A stretch of DNA of 21,133 bases. Source: a virus. The position numbers and the translations under genes are program-made. Shown piece by piece: positions 1 through 6,219 of the stretch (positions are counted from its first letter, which is position 1; every line of letters begins with the position of its first letter). Below the pieces are notes generated by a model. That model was not told the origin of the DNA. It saw only the letters and a program-made list of their open reading frames with translations, and searched no databases. The stretch lies in IMG/VR virus record IMGVR_UViG_3300026186_000012, positions 1-21,133 of that record; one strand, given 5' to 3'.

Positions 1-36
1 GTCCAGTCGGGCCAGGAGGTTGTTCTCGTCGGTCAT
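1..36 (-). CDS. 5' end of a leftward gene, truncated by window edge
   Basis: Reading the minus strand from an ATG at 36 gives twelve codons that run off the window: MTDENNLLARLD. Only the start is visible, so no function can be given. The fragment is about 61% G+C by count (22 of 36), visibly richer than the phage genes to the right, which might mean a different origin (host flank or another phage module), though 36 bases is too few to rely on. The gene faces away from the structural operon, so 37-437 would be a divergent control region. No clear ribosome-binding site precedes it. Confidence 0.4.
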   Translation of the reverse strand, partial: MTDENNLLARLD

Positions 37-437
37 GATTCAGTTAGCGAGGTGCTAGAAACGATCGCTCGTCTCATGTCACTAGCCTACTGTCTGTCGT
101 TGTGCATCACTAGTCAGTAGGTATGTACTGCAAAGCACTAGAGACACTGCGCTGCAAGGGTTTTGGGTCAATGTGACGGGTGAGGTAGTGGCTGGAATCG
201 AAAAAAGTGGCACAATTCGCGTCTGTGGAGAACTGCCATAATTGAGAAAACTGGCACAAGACACTAGGTTTTTCTGCGCTGGTGATACCGAATTCGTTCA
301 CAAAGTACGGGTGCACTAGAGCTGAAATACATTGCGCTGTAATCGATCTGCCCGAAATAGTACAAGGGTATCTGTGGGAAAGTGTGAAATATGGCCAAGT
401 GTGCCAGTTGAATTACAAAACTTAAACACCATAGATA
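37..437. other. Non-coding region with short repeats
   Basis: About 400 bases with no convincing gene. The open frames on the minus strand here have no ribosome-binding site and look random in composition. The region holds three TGGCACA sites (208-214, 252-258, and inverted at 400-406) and five copies of CACTAG (80, 108, 136, 262, 314). Lying between a leftward gene start and rightward small genes, it probably holds divergent promoters and possibly repressor sites, but I could not identify a promoter with good spacing. Confidence 0.45.
249..409. repeat. Inverted repeat pair AACTGGCACA / TGTGCCAGTT
   Basis: AACTGGCACA at 249-258 recurs exactly as its reverse complement at 400-409, with a partial third copy (GTGGCACA) at 207-214. 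The 141-base gap is too long for a simple hairpin, but paired operator-like boxes would look like this. A ten-base inverted match in 400 bases can occur by chance. Confidence 0.35.
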
Positions 438-569
438 GTGCGTGATGAGATCGGAATTGATAACCCAGACCCTAGGCGCTCGCTGATGTTCTGGTCTTTC
501 GCACGTAAAAACATCTTTTGCTATTCATTCCGCCATATAACAGAGGAGTCCTTTCGGAGAGACAACCGG

Positions 570-734
570 ATGAGTAACCTAACCCGCAAGTGGGAATACG
601 AAAAAACACTTCGTAATTTTCACCGGCAGTTCGGAACTTCTGACTACTACCGCAACGGGGAAACTTGGGAACGCACCCAGACCGCCGAACGCGAGCTAGC
701 AGCAGCAGACGCCGCCGAGAACGCCCCCCTTTAA
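570..734 (+). CDS. Small hypothetical protein, 54 residues
   Basis: I chose the ATG at 570 because GGAGAG (556-561) sits at good ribosome-binding distance. The frame stays open upstream to a GTG at 438 and an ATG at 486, but neither has a matching site. The product begins MSNLTRKWEYEKTLRNF, is rich in charged and aromatic residues, has no membrane segment, and ends in an Ala/Glu-rich stretch. It is not a family I recognise. The stop codon lies inside the loop of the terminator that follows, so the gene and its terminator form one compact unit typical of small accessory phage genes. Confidence 0.6.
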   Translation: MSNLTRKWEYEKTLRNFHRQFGTSDYYRNGETWERTQTAERELAAADAAENAPL

Positions 735-747
735 CTGGGGGTTTTTT
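724..747 (+). terminator. Intrinsic terminator
   Basis: CCCCC (725-729) can pair with GGGGG (737-741) across a seven-base loop, followed at once by six T. The stop codon of the 54-residue gene (732-734) lies in the loop. Confidence 0.8.
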
Positions 748-748
748 A

Positions 749-777
749 TTGCATAGCGCTAGTGAGTATGCTAGTAT
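749..777 (+). promoter_or_regulatory. Candidate sigma70-type promoter with extended -10
   Basis: TTGCAT (749-754) and TAGTAT (772-777) are separated by exactly 17 bases, and TG-C immediately precedes the -10 (769-771), an extended -10 arrangement. The -35 matches the consensus at only three of six positions. It lies directly behind a terminator and about 40 bases ahead of the gene at 820, which is where an independent promoter is expected. Confidence 0.5.
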
Positions 778-819
778 TTGTTCGGATCGAGAGATCTACT
801 GCACCTCGCAAACTGAATC

Positions 820-1014
820 ATGGGATTTTCACCCAATTGGGACGCACTTCTACCTGCTCCTGCTTCTTACGAGACCACGGTTGATTCCAAGTCGACTAAA
901 GCTGATCTCACTGAAGCACTGAAGGAACGGGAGGCAGTCATCTCAACGCTCAAGGAGCAACAGACTGCTTTGTTCATCATTGCCGGTTTGCTCGCTGCCT
1001 TCTGCGTCATGTAA
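820..1014 (+). CDS. Small tail-anchored membrane protein, 64 residues
   Basis: The product has a charged, probably helical middle (residues 22-48, Lys/Glu rich) and a hydrophobic C-terminus, ALFIIAGLLAAFCVM, at residues 50-64. That predicts a single C-terminal membrane helix with most of the protein on the cytoplasmic side. There is no obvious ribosome-binding site before the ATG. It lies between its own promoter and terminator. Small single-span proteins near phage structural genes are sometimes lysis or superinfection-exclusion proteins, but nothing here identifies either, so it stays a hypothetical membrane protein. Confidence 0.65.
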   Translation: MGFSPNWDALLPAPASYETTVDSKSTKADLTEALKEREAVISTLKEQQTALFIIAGLLAAFCVM

Positions 1015-1020
1015 AACTCA

Positions 1021-1047
1021 CGGCCTCCTTTTTGGGGGCTTTTTTAT
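1021..1047 (+). terminator. Intrinsic terminator
   Basis: GCCTCC pairs with GGGGGC (one G-T pair) around a T-rich loop, followed by a run of T (1040-1046). It sits six bases past the stop of the small membrane protein and only 13 bases before the next start codon at 1060. Confidence 0.75.
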
Positions 1048-1059
1048 TGCCTTAGCGTT

Positions 1060-1290
1060 ATGTCACCACCGCCATTTTCTACCTACCGAGCTGCGTTTTT
1101 TCTTTCTGGTCTTGTTGTCGTGGCTGTTATGGGATTCAGCACTTCTTTAATGTGGCCAACTACTGAATCACTAGTAGAGCGTTGTAAAATGGGCAAAGGT
1201 GATCTCGAAGCGTGCCGACAGTTAAACCGTAGATTTATGCCTTGGAATGGACCAACCAAAACAATCGAGAGAATTGAACACAATGTCTAA
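1060..1290 (+). CDS. Small membrane or secreted protein, 76 residues
   Basis: Residues 11-31 form a hydrophobic stretch (AAFFLSGLVVVAVMGFS) preceded by a short N-terminus with one Arg, so this is either an N-terminal membrane anchor or an uncleaved signal. The remaining 45 residues are soluble, basic, and carry two cysteines (42 and 52) that could form a disulfide if exported. The ATG lies only 13 bases after the T-run of the preceding terminator, leaving no room for a separate promoter. Expression would therefore need readthrough, which makes that terminator a possible attenuator. No family is recognised. The gene overlaps the next by eight bases. Confidence 0.55.
   Translation: MSPPPFSTYRAAFFLSGLVVVAVMGFSTSLMWPTTESLVERCKMGKGDLEACRQLNRRFMPWNGPTKTIERIEHNV
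1246..1264 (+). repeat. 19-bp direct repeat, copy 1
   Basis: AATGGACCAACCAAAACAA here is repeated exactly at 1476-1494. This copy lies in the 3' end of the 76-residue gene; in another frame it reads MDQPKQ. Confidence 0.85.
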
Positions 1291-1468
1291 AAAGAAGGAA
1301 AACTGGACCCCGGCATTAACACTCAAGGTGACAAAGCTAAAAGCCGCAGGCCCTAAGGGTGCCCAATCGACAGAGGCCTTTATGGTTGGCAGAGAACGAC
1401 TAAGTAGGCGATGGGATAGGAAGATGGGAGGGGGGTCTTCGCGTCAAGTGGAGGAATCTAATGTGTGA
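1283..1468 (+). CDS. Small basic hypothetical protein, 61 residues
   Basis: The ATG at 1283 is preferred over the in-frame ATG at 1247 because a purine-rich GAGAGAA lies upstream and the start overlaps the stop of the previous gene, as in translationally coupled pairs. The product begins MSKKKENWTPALTLK and is rich in Lys and Arg, with a Gly/Ser patch near residue 52. There is no membrane segment. It could bind nucleic acid, but I see no recognisable fold. The gene is bracketed by the two copies of a 19-bp direct repeat, which suggests the segment was gained or duplicated as a unit. Confidence 0.45.
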   Translation: MSKKKENWTPALTLKVTKLKAAGPKGAQSTEAFMVGRERLSRRWDRKMGGGSSRQVEESNV

Positions 1469-1475
1469 TTGCTTT

Positions 1476-1494
1476 AATGGACCAACCAAAACAA
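1476..1494 (+). repeat. 19-bp direct repeat, copy 2
   Basis: Exact second copy of the repeat at 1246-1264. From its ATG (1477) a mini-frame of eleven codons, MDQPKQQRIPD, ends at 1512. It opens with the same six residues as copy 1 and is probably a remnant of the duplicated start, not a functional gene. Confidence 0.85.
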
Positions 1495-1512
1495 CAGAGG
1501 ATACCTGACTAA

Positions 1513-1676
1513 ACCCGCTGGGGAGCCTGACGCCTTAGGGCTGAAAGTCATAAAATACTCTCTTGAGAGAGGAAGACAGGGCGGCTGACTACTTGCGAGG
1601 TGCTTAGTCGATCCATACCCCGGCAACATTAATTGAATAAGTTGGCAATTTCAAAGAAGGAATTAGAGCAAAATGA
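1513..1676 (+). other. Non-coding portal leader with hairpins
   Basis: No gene fits in this 164-base gap. It can form several small hairpins: CTCTC/GAGAG with loop TTGA at 1558-1571, GACTA/TAGTC around 1585-1610, and AGCC/GGCT around 1530-1550. No tRNA signature (TTCRANNC loop) and no riboswitch I recognise is present. The end of the gap carries two versions of the start-associated motif. It may be the 5' leader of the long structural transcript. Confidence 0.4.
1622..1652 (+). promoter_or_regulatory. Start-associated motif (degenerate, doubled)
   Basis: GGCAACATTAATTGAAT begins at 1622, 55 bases before the portal start, and a weaker TTGGCAATTTC begins at 1642. The first matches the GGCAAC core found ahead of eight other genes here. 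A purine-rich AAGAAGGA (1654-1661) follows, but rather far from the start codon. Confidence 0.5.
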
Positions 1677-3149
1677 ATGGCTGGCAGCTCCATCGATACA
1701 GATTTATTTGATGATAGTGAACTGCCAACATGGAAACACCCGGTTTTGCGGGACATTGAGCTAGACCTAGACCTCTTGGCTGATTGTTGGACAGGGTTAC
1801 GGGGTGTCGAATCAACCTACTTACCACAGGAACAGAAAGAACCGGATAAGGCATTTGAGGCGCGATTGAGTAGGGCAACCTATGTGCCTAGTTTTCGTAA
1901 AGCAATAGAAGCAATGGCAGGCATATTTGCACAATTCACCCTAACGGATTTACCTAGCTCTATTGAGGCACAATTAGAAGATGTTGATCAGCTTGGCAAT
2001 AATTTAACCGCGTTTAGCTCAATGGCAGATGCCCTAGCGATGAGGGATGGCGGTTGTTGTGTAATGGTTGAAATGCCGCCGCAAATTGCCATAGAAAGTG
2101 AAGCTGACAGGATCGCATTAGGTCGTCAGCCGTATCTAATCCTGATTGAGCGAAAGAATATCCTAAATTGGAAAACTGAATACATAGCAGGGCAAGAGAG
2201 ACTACAGCAAGCAACTGTCCTGGAATGGAGAGAAGAGCCAGTCGGTGAGTATGGGTTTGAGCTGCAACCGTTCTTTCGTGTATTAACACCTGGCGCATTT
2301 CAAGTTTATAAAATCAACAACAAAATCGGCTCACAGCAAAAGCTAATTCTTGTGGAAGAGGGTTTTACGTCGCTTGATGAGATTCCGCTCACTTGGTATT
2401 CTCCACAACCTCAAAGATGGGGCCATGGGCTGCCGCCGTTCCGTGAATTATCGTTGCTTACGTTGCAGCATTACCGCAGCAGAAGTGATCTAAACGAACT
2501 ACTCCACCGCTGTTGCCTGCCCGTACCTGTCAGAACTGGGGCTTTGTTTAGCGATGGAACCCCGCCGCCTTTAGTAATAGGGCCTAATTCAGTAGTTGAT
2601 ATTCCCGAAGGAGCGTCCTTCCATTTCGCCGAACCAACAGGTGGCTCATTAGACCAACAGGCAGCGCATCTGAGGCATATAGAAGAGTTAATCAACAAGG
2701 AAACACTCGCTTTTATGAGTGGGCAAGACGCAGCTATGACAGCAACACAGGCACGGTTACAAGCTGGTCAAGTTCAAAGTGGTTTAAGTCTTGCAGCACA
2801 GCAAAAAGCATCAATGTTTGAAGAGATACAGATGTTGTGGTGCTCTTATACCGGGGAAGAACCAACCGGCAGCCTTGAAGTTGCAGCCCAGGCGCTTGAG
2901 GCAAAATTAGAACCGCAACAAGTGGAGCAACTTAAGGGCCTTGCTGATGGTGGTTACCTATCAAAAGAAACAACGCTAGAGCTACTCCAACGCGGCGGCG
3001 TGCTCCCTATCACCTTTGATGTAGAAGAGGAAGTTCATCTAATGGAAGGACGTGATCAAGCCCTATTGAAGAGTCAACTAGAACGCGATAGAAGGATGAT
3101 GGAAGAAGGCTTTATGGCACCACCTAATCAATTTCTACCCGGTAACTAA
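1677..3149 (+). CDS. Phage portal protein (DUF4055-type)
   Basis: At 490 residues this has the length and pattern of the DUF4055 family, which are portal proteins forming the dodecameric DNA gate at the capsid vertex. Visible hallmarks are the N-terminal CWTGLRGVESTYLP region (residues 37-50) with RATYVPSFRKAIEAMAG soon after, the central segment with HGLPPF and LTLQHYRSRSDLNEL, and the C-terminal ATQARLQAGQVQSGLSLA block. The family normally lies between terminase and MuF genes. MuF follows here with a one-base TAATG overlap, but no terminase precedes it in the window. A competing ATG at 1673 is out of frame and closes quickly. Confidence 0.9.
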   Translation: MAGSSIDTDLFDDSELPTWKHPVLRDIELDLDLLADCWTGLRGVESTYLPQEQKEPDKAFEARLSRATYVPSFRKAIEAMAGIFAQFTLTDLPSSIEAQLEDVDQLGNNLTAFSSMADALAMRDGGCCVMVEMPPQIAIESEADRIALGRQPYLILIERKNILNWKTEYIAGQERLQQATVLEWREEPVGEYGFELQPFFRVLTPGAFQVYKINNKIGSQQKLILVEEGFTSLDEIPLTWYSPQPQRWGHGLPPFRELSLLTLQHYRSRSDLNELLHRCCLPVPVRTGALFSDGTPPPLVIGPNSVVDIPEGASFHFAEPTGGSLDQQAAHLRHIEELINKETLAFMSGQDAAMTATQARLQAGQVQSGLSLAAQQKASMFEEIQMLWCSYTGEEPTGSLEVAAQALEAKLEPQQVEQLKGLADGGYLSKETTLELLQRGGVLPITFDVEEEVHLMEGRDQALLKSQLERDRRMMEEGFMAPPNQFLPGN

Positions 3150-5080
3150 TGACTGCCGGTGATAGCTGGGAAAGACTCAGTGATGCAATCGACGGCCCCT
3201 TTGAACGTGACATTATTGATGGCCTTGTAAATGGTTATAAAGCCTTAGAACCAAGGATCGAAAGGGCATATAAAAAGGCAGTTTTAGGCGCTGGTGATTA
3301 CCCCTTGAGGCGATTACTGACCTTAAGGCAAGAGCTAGGGCAACAGTTGAGTGGCTTGCAGGTATCTGGCACATCACAAAAGAAGATCTTAAAAGCACTT
3401 GCAGAAGGACAAAAAGCAGCAGATGAATGGGCTAAAGCAGGTTTATACAAGAAAGACCCTAAGAAGTTTGGAAATCTAGGAATAGGTCTGACGCCTGGAA
3501 TGGCACAGCAAAACCCCGAAGCATTGATTGCAGCCGCACAACGTACCCACGCTTTGTCTAACTATGCACTAGGGGCAAAAGGTTCGCAGACTATAGCGTT
3601 GATAAATAAAATTTCTGATACTGATTTGCGTGGCCGCATTATGGGAGCTGTTGAATTTCACTTAGCGCAAGGAGATAGCTGGCGAAATCTTGAGAAAACG
3701 CTGAAAGATTCCTTGGAGTTTGCTAAGAATCGCGCTGAAACAGTAGCAAGAACTGAAATGGCGTCTGCAATGGTGGAAGGTGCAAAGATGAGATATCAAG
3801 AGGAAGGGATCGAATATGTGCAATGGAATGCCACGGGGTCTAGCCGTACTTGTGGATACTGTGCCCCTAGGGAAGGGAAAGTTTATGAATTAGGTAAGAC
3901 CGTATGTCCTGCTCACCCTAACTGCAGATGTGCGCTGACGCCTTGGGATCCAGACTGGCAGGAACTAGGGATAGCAAGCGCTGAGGAGGACGCTAAACAA
4001 CGTGATGAGGTGCTAGAGGAACTAGAGGCCGCAGGAAAGAAACCAATCAATTCAGCATCACCATTTGAGCGGGCATTAGGACTTGAGGAACCCCCAGGCG
4101 TTATATGGGAACCGTCAGCAATCACGAAAAAACCTAAGAAGTTCTCGTTTGGCATTGATTATAAAAAGATAAAAAAAGATATGGAAGATATGCAGGCAAA
4201 GCTCGCGAATGCACTCTCTGGTAATCTACCTTCCTCTAGTGATTCACCCGCTGAGGTTATATCGAAGATTGGATCATACAAGGATGTTGTAAAAGAAATG
4301 GATGATCAGATGGCAAAGATGGAACAGGACATCGCACTGATTTCTATTGACCCTAAACCATTCGATAAAAAGCCTACATTACCTTCTACAACTTCAAAAC
4401 TACGCAAAAAGAAAGTCACTGATGTTGATTTCTCTTATGGTGATATTATTGATGACCTTGGCTATTCAAGTAGAGAGGAATATGAGAAGGCTGTTCAATC
4501 TATTGATAGGTGGATAGGGTCAAGCTCTTCTAATATCAGGGGAGCCGAGGCACTGCAGGCACTTGAGGAAGGTAAAGACCTTAGTGGATATGCTAAAGAC
4601 ATGGCAGAAGAACTCAAGGCAGCAGCGTCTATCTCTAACTTATCTAACAAGGATTACATACAGGGCTATAAAGATGTAGCTGACAGCATTGAAGACTTCA
4701 TTGATAGAGCACCTATCTACAAAGGCGAAGTGCATAGGGGTATAAACTTTAGCTCCAAGCAACAAGCTGATGAATTTATAGCTAGACTAGATTCTGGGGC
4801 CAAGTCAGTAGCGACTGAATCCTGGACAGCCTACGCACCCGTAGCAGAAGGTTTCGCGACTGGAGAAAATGCACCTGTATCAGGCAAGTTTGCCGTTATT
4901 CTTCATGTTCAAAACAAACGCGGAGCACCTGTTGACGTATTTAACCCAATGGAGGAATCAGAAGTATTAATCCCTAAAAATAGTGCTTATAAGGTTAAGC
5001 GAGTAAGTCATGGCGCGACGTTACAGGGAATAGGAGGAACGACAATGAAGGTGGTTAATGTGTTCCTAAAGGCCCTATAA
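3149..5080 (+). CDS. MuF head morphogenesis protein fused to ADP-ribosyltransferase
   Basis: A 643-residue protein with two recognisable parts. Residues about 140-265 match the Mu gpF / SPP1 gp7 minor head family: ARTEMASAMVEG (200-211), W226, then a zinc-type cluster C235, C238, C253, H256, C259 and C261. MuF proteins sit on the portal inside the head and can enter the cell with the DNA. The last 130 residues look like an R-S-E ADP-ribosyltransferase: R530 in VHRG, the strand motif SWT at 558-560 followed by AxxxxxF, and the catalytic-loop pair E603-S-E605 followed by VLIPKNSAYKV. The two parts are joined by a charged, helical linker (about 275-510). The ExE motif is that of arginine-specific enzymes. 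Target unknown. Translation is coupled to the portal. Confidence 0.88.
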   Translation: MTAGDSWERLSDAIDGPFERDIIDGLVNGYKALEPRIERAYKKAVLGAGDYPLRRLLTLRQELGQQLSGLQVSGTSQKKILKALAEGQKAADEWAKAGLYKKDPKKFGNLGIGLTPGMAQQNPEALIAAAQRTHALSNYALGAKGSQTIALINKISDTDLRGRIMGAVEFHLAQGDSWRNLEKTLKDSLEFAKNRAETVARTEMASAMVEGAKMRYQEEGIEYVQWNATGSSRTCGYCAPREGKVYELGKTVCPAHPNCRCALTPWDPDWQELGIASAEEDAKQRDEVLEELEAAGKKPINSASPFERALGLEEPPGVIWEPSAITKKPKKFSFGIDYKKIKKDMEDMQAKLANALSGNLPSSSDSPAEVISKIGSYKDVVKEMDDQMAKMEQDIALISIDPKPFDKKPTLPSTTSKLRKKKVTDVDFSYGDIIDDLGYSSREEYEKAVQSIDRWIGSSSSNIRGAEALQALEEGKDLSGYAKDMAEELKAAASISNLSNKDYIQGYKDVADSIEDFIDRAPIYKGEVHRGINFSSKQQADEFIARLDSGAKSVATESWTAYAPVAEGFATGENAPVSGKFAVILHVQNKRGAPVDVFNPMEESEVLIPKNSAYKVKRVSHGATLQGIGGTTMKVVNVFLKAL

Positions 5081-5085
5081 CGATT

Positions 5086-5265
5086 CTATTCGTCAAACTG
5101 GAAATTAGACTTTTTAGCCAGTGCCTCTAAGAATCCCGGTTCCCCTGGCTTGATGTTGTCTATGGGCGCTACTTCCTCTGGGCCGGTAAGCATTGGGGGT
5201 GCATTCCATCTATCGGCGGTTAATTCTTTCTTTGATGTTGTGGTTTTAGGGGTTTCTTCCGTCAT
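5086..5265 (-). CDS. Leftward 59-residue hypothetical protein beside the ADP-ribosyltransferase
   Basis: The minus strand from ATG at 5265 to TAG at 5088-5086 encodes a 59-residue protein starting MTEETPKTTTSKKELTADRW and ending FLEALAKKSNFQFDE. It is mildly acidic (about 11 Asp/Glu against 7 Lys/Arg), with no cysteine and no membrane segment. It fills the only sizeable gap in the structural operon, is the only internal gene facing left, and has a perfect TATAAT just ahead of its start. It ends five bases from the 3' end of the MuF-ADP-ribosyltransferase gene. That position allows an immunity or regulatory role, but this is inference; no family is recognised. Confidence 0.6.
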   Translation of the reverse strand: MTEETPKTTTSKKELTADRWNAPPMLTGPEEVAPIDNIKPGEPGFLEALAKKSNFQFDE

Positions 5266-5271
5266 GGGGTA

Positions 5272-5277
5272 ATTATA
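5272..5277 (-). promoter_or_regulatory. TATAAT -10 box of the leftward gene
   Basis: Reading leftward, a perfect TATAAT is separated from the ATG at 5265 by six bases (TACCCC). Transcription would begin at or next to the start codon, implying a leaderless mRNA. No good -35 is visible, and the place where one would fall overlaps the rightward motif at 5290. Confidence 0.45.
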
Positions 5278-5289
5278 GCGAAAGCTGAC

Positions 5290-5306
5290 GGCAACCTAAT
5301 AAAAAG
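5290..5306 (+). promoter_or_regulatory. Start-associated motif
   Basis: GGCAACCTAATAAAAAG lies 28 bases before the ATG at 5318. No Shine-Dalgarno sequence lies between motif and start. Confidence 0.6.
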
Positions 5307-5317
5307 ACTTCTTTGCT

Positions 5318-5686
5318 ATGGCTTGGGTATCTACTGATAAGGAAAAGATCCGCCGTCATCTCTCAATCCCTGCTACCGCAATGGCACTAGAGGAACTGTC
5401 ATTTTTGATGGATTCCGCCGCCACAGATCAGATTACCTCTGCACAAACTGCAATTGGCAAGCTAGACACACTTGAGACTAACTTCGAGACTAAGGCAGGG
5501 GAGGATCTAGCGCTAATCAAAGCTGATGTTTTGGAATGGGAAACCGGCAGTCCAGAGGCCAAGCTCACAGGCATTCGTAGCCAGCAGTCCTATTGGCGGG
5601 ATCAGTTATCGCTAGCGCTTGCTTATGACGGTCGATTCTCTTCTGCTGCTGGTATTGGTGAGCAAGCTGTTTTATTACGCTCTTGA
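5318..5686 (+). CDS. Probable head-tail connector/neck protein, 122 residues
   Basis: A 122-residue mostly helical protein beginning MAWVSTDKEKIRRHLSIP. Its size, its helical make-up and its place after the MuF gene and before the tail tube fit a connector or adaptor of the neck (gp6/gp15-like), which adds a ring beneath the portal. No diagnostic motif is visible, so the call rests on context. The two central helices (about residues 25-75) are rich in Ala, Thr, Glu and Lys. It has its own start-associated motif and a 54-base gap behind it, so it is a single-gene translational unit. Confidence 0.45.
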   Translation: MAWVSTDKEKIRRHLSIPATAMALEELSFLMDSAATDQITSAQTAIGKLDTLETNFETKAGEDLALIKADVLEWETGSPEAKLTGIRSQQSYWRDQLSLALAYDGRFSSAAGIGEQAVLLRS

Positions 5687-5698
5687 ATTCTGATAGTT

Positions 5699-5715
5699 GG
5701 CAACTTAACGCAAAC
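5699..5715 (+). promoter_or_regulatory. Start-associated motif
   Basis: GGCAACTTAACGCAAAC, 42 bases before the ATG at 5741, without a ribosome-binding site in between. Confidence 0.6.
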
Positions 5716-5740
5716 CACCACATCAACGGATTTTGTAGTC

Positions 5741-6211
5741 ATGGCATTTATGAGCGCTATCGGTTATCAATTATGGCTGAAAACCGCCACAACCGCCGAT
5801 GATTCGCACCCGACCAGTGACAGTGGGATGACAGAAATTGCAAATCTTACAAACGCCGGTATAGAAGGCTCTACAGAAACAGAGGAAGTTACTGATTACT
5901 CAACAACTGGCGGCTTTACTAAGGCAGTTGCTACTAGCCAGAGCTACTCAATCCCGATGTCTATGAATTTGGACACAGTTGACGCTGGTTATATTTTGTT
6001 AAAGGACCTGGCCTACGGTGCGCCAACTGGCAGTTATTGCCAATGGTATAGGGAAAGCCCGGATCCAGGAGCGTCGGTGACGACTATTGAGAAGCACGCT
6101 GGTATCGGCATCATTACCGACTTTAGTGAATCAATTGAAGCCGGCGGAATCGCTACTGTCAGCTTTACTTTACAGGGTTATGGTGCCTACACCCATACTG
6201 ATGCAACTTGA
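5741..6211 (+). CDS. Major tail tube protein
   Basis: A 156-residue beta-rich protein with the layout of siphovirus tail tube subunits, which polymerise in hexameric rings to make the tail shaft. The sequence has an early polar loop (ADDSHPTSDSG), the ETEEVTDYSTTGGF segment typical of tube proteins that bind neighbouring subunits, a central SIPMSMNLDT strand pair, and a C-terminal SFTLQGYGAY closing strand. Length and position upstream of completion and tape-measure genes fit. In most siphophages the tube gene follows the completion genes; here it precedes two of them. Confidence 0.7.
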   Translation: MAFMSAIGYQLWLKTATTADDSHPTSDSGMTEIANLTNAGIEGSTETEEVTDYSTTGGFTKAVATSQSYSIPMSMNLDTVDAGYILLKDLAYGAPTGSYCQWYRESPDPGASVTTIEKHAGIGIITDFSESIEAGGIATVSFTLQGYGAYTHTDAT

Positions 6212-6219
6212 TTTGATTG

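Noticed and set aside
110-316. 68-residue leftward open frame (and an overlapping one at 82-264)
   Set aside because: GTG start without ribosome-binding site, random-looking composition, and it spans the short repeats of the intergenic region.
438-569. N-terminal extension of the 54-residue gene from GTG 438
   Set aside because: No ribosome-binding site at 438 or 486, whereas ATG 570 has GGAGAG at the right distance.
665-922. 85-residue rightward frame
   Set aside because: It reads through a strong terminator and overlaps two better-supported small genes in other frames.
1513-1676. tRNA or group I intron
   Set aside because: Hairpins are present but there is no TTCRANNC loop, acceptor pairing, or recognisable intron core; flanking genes are not a split gene.
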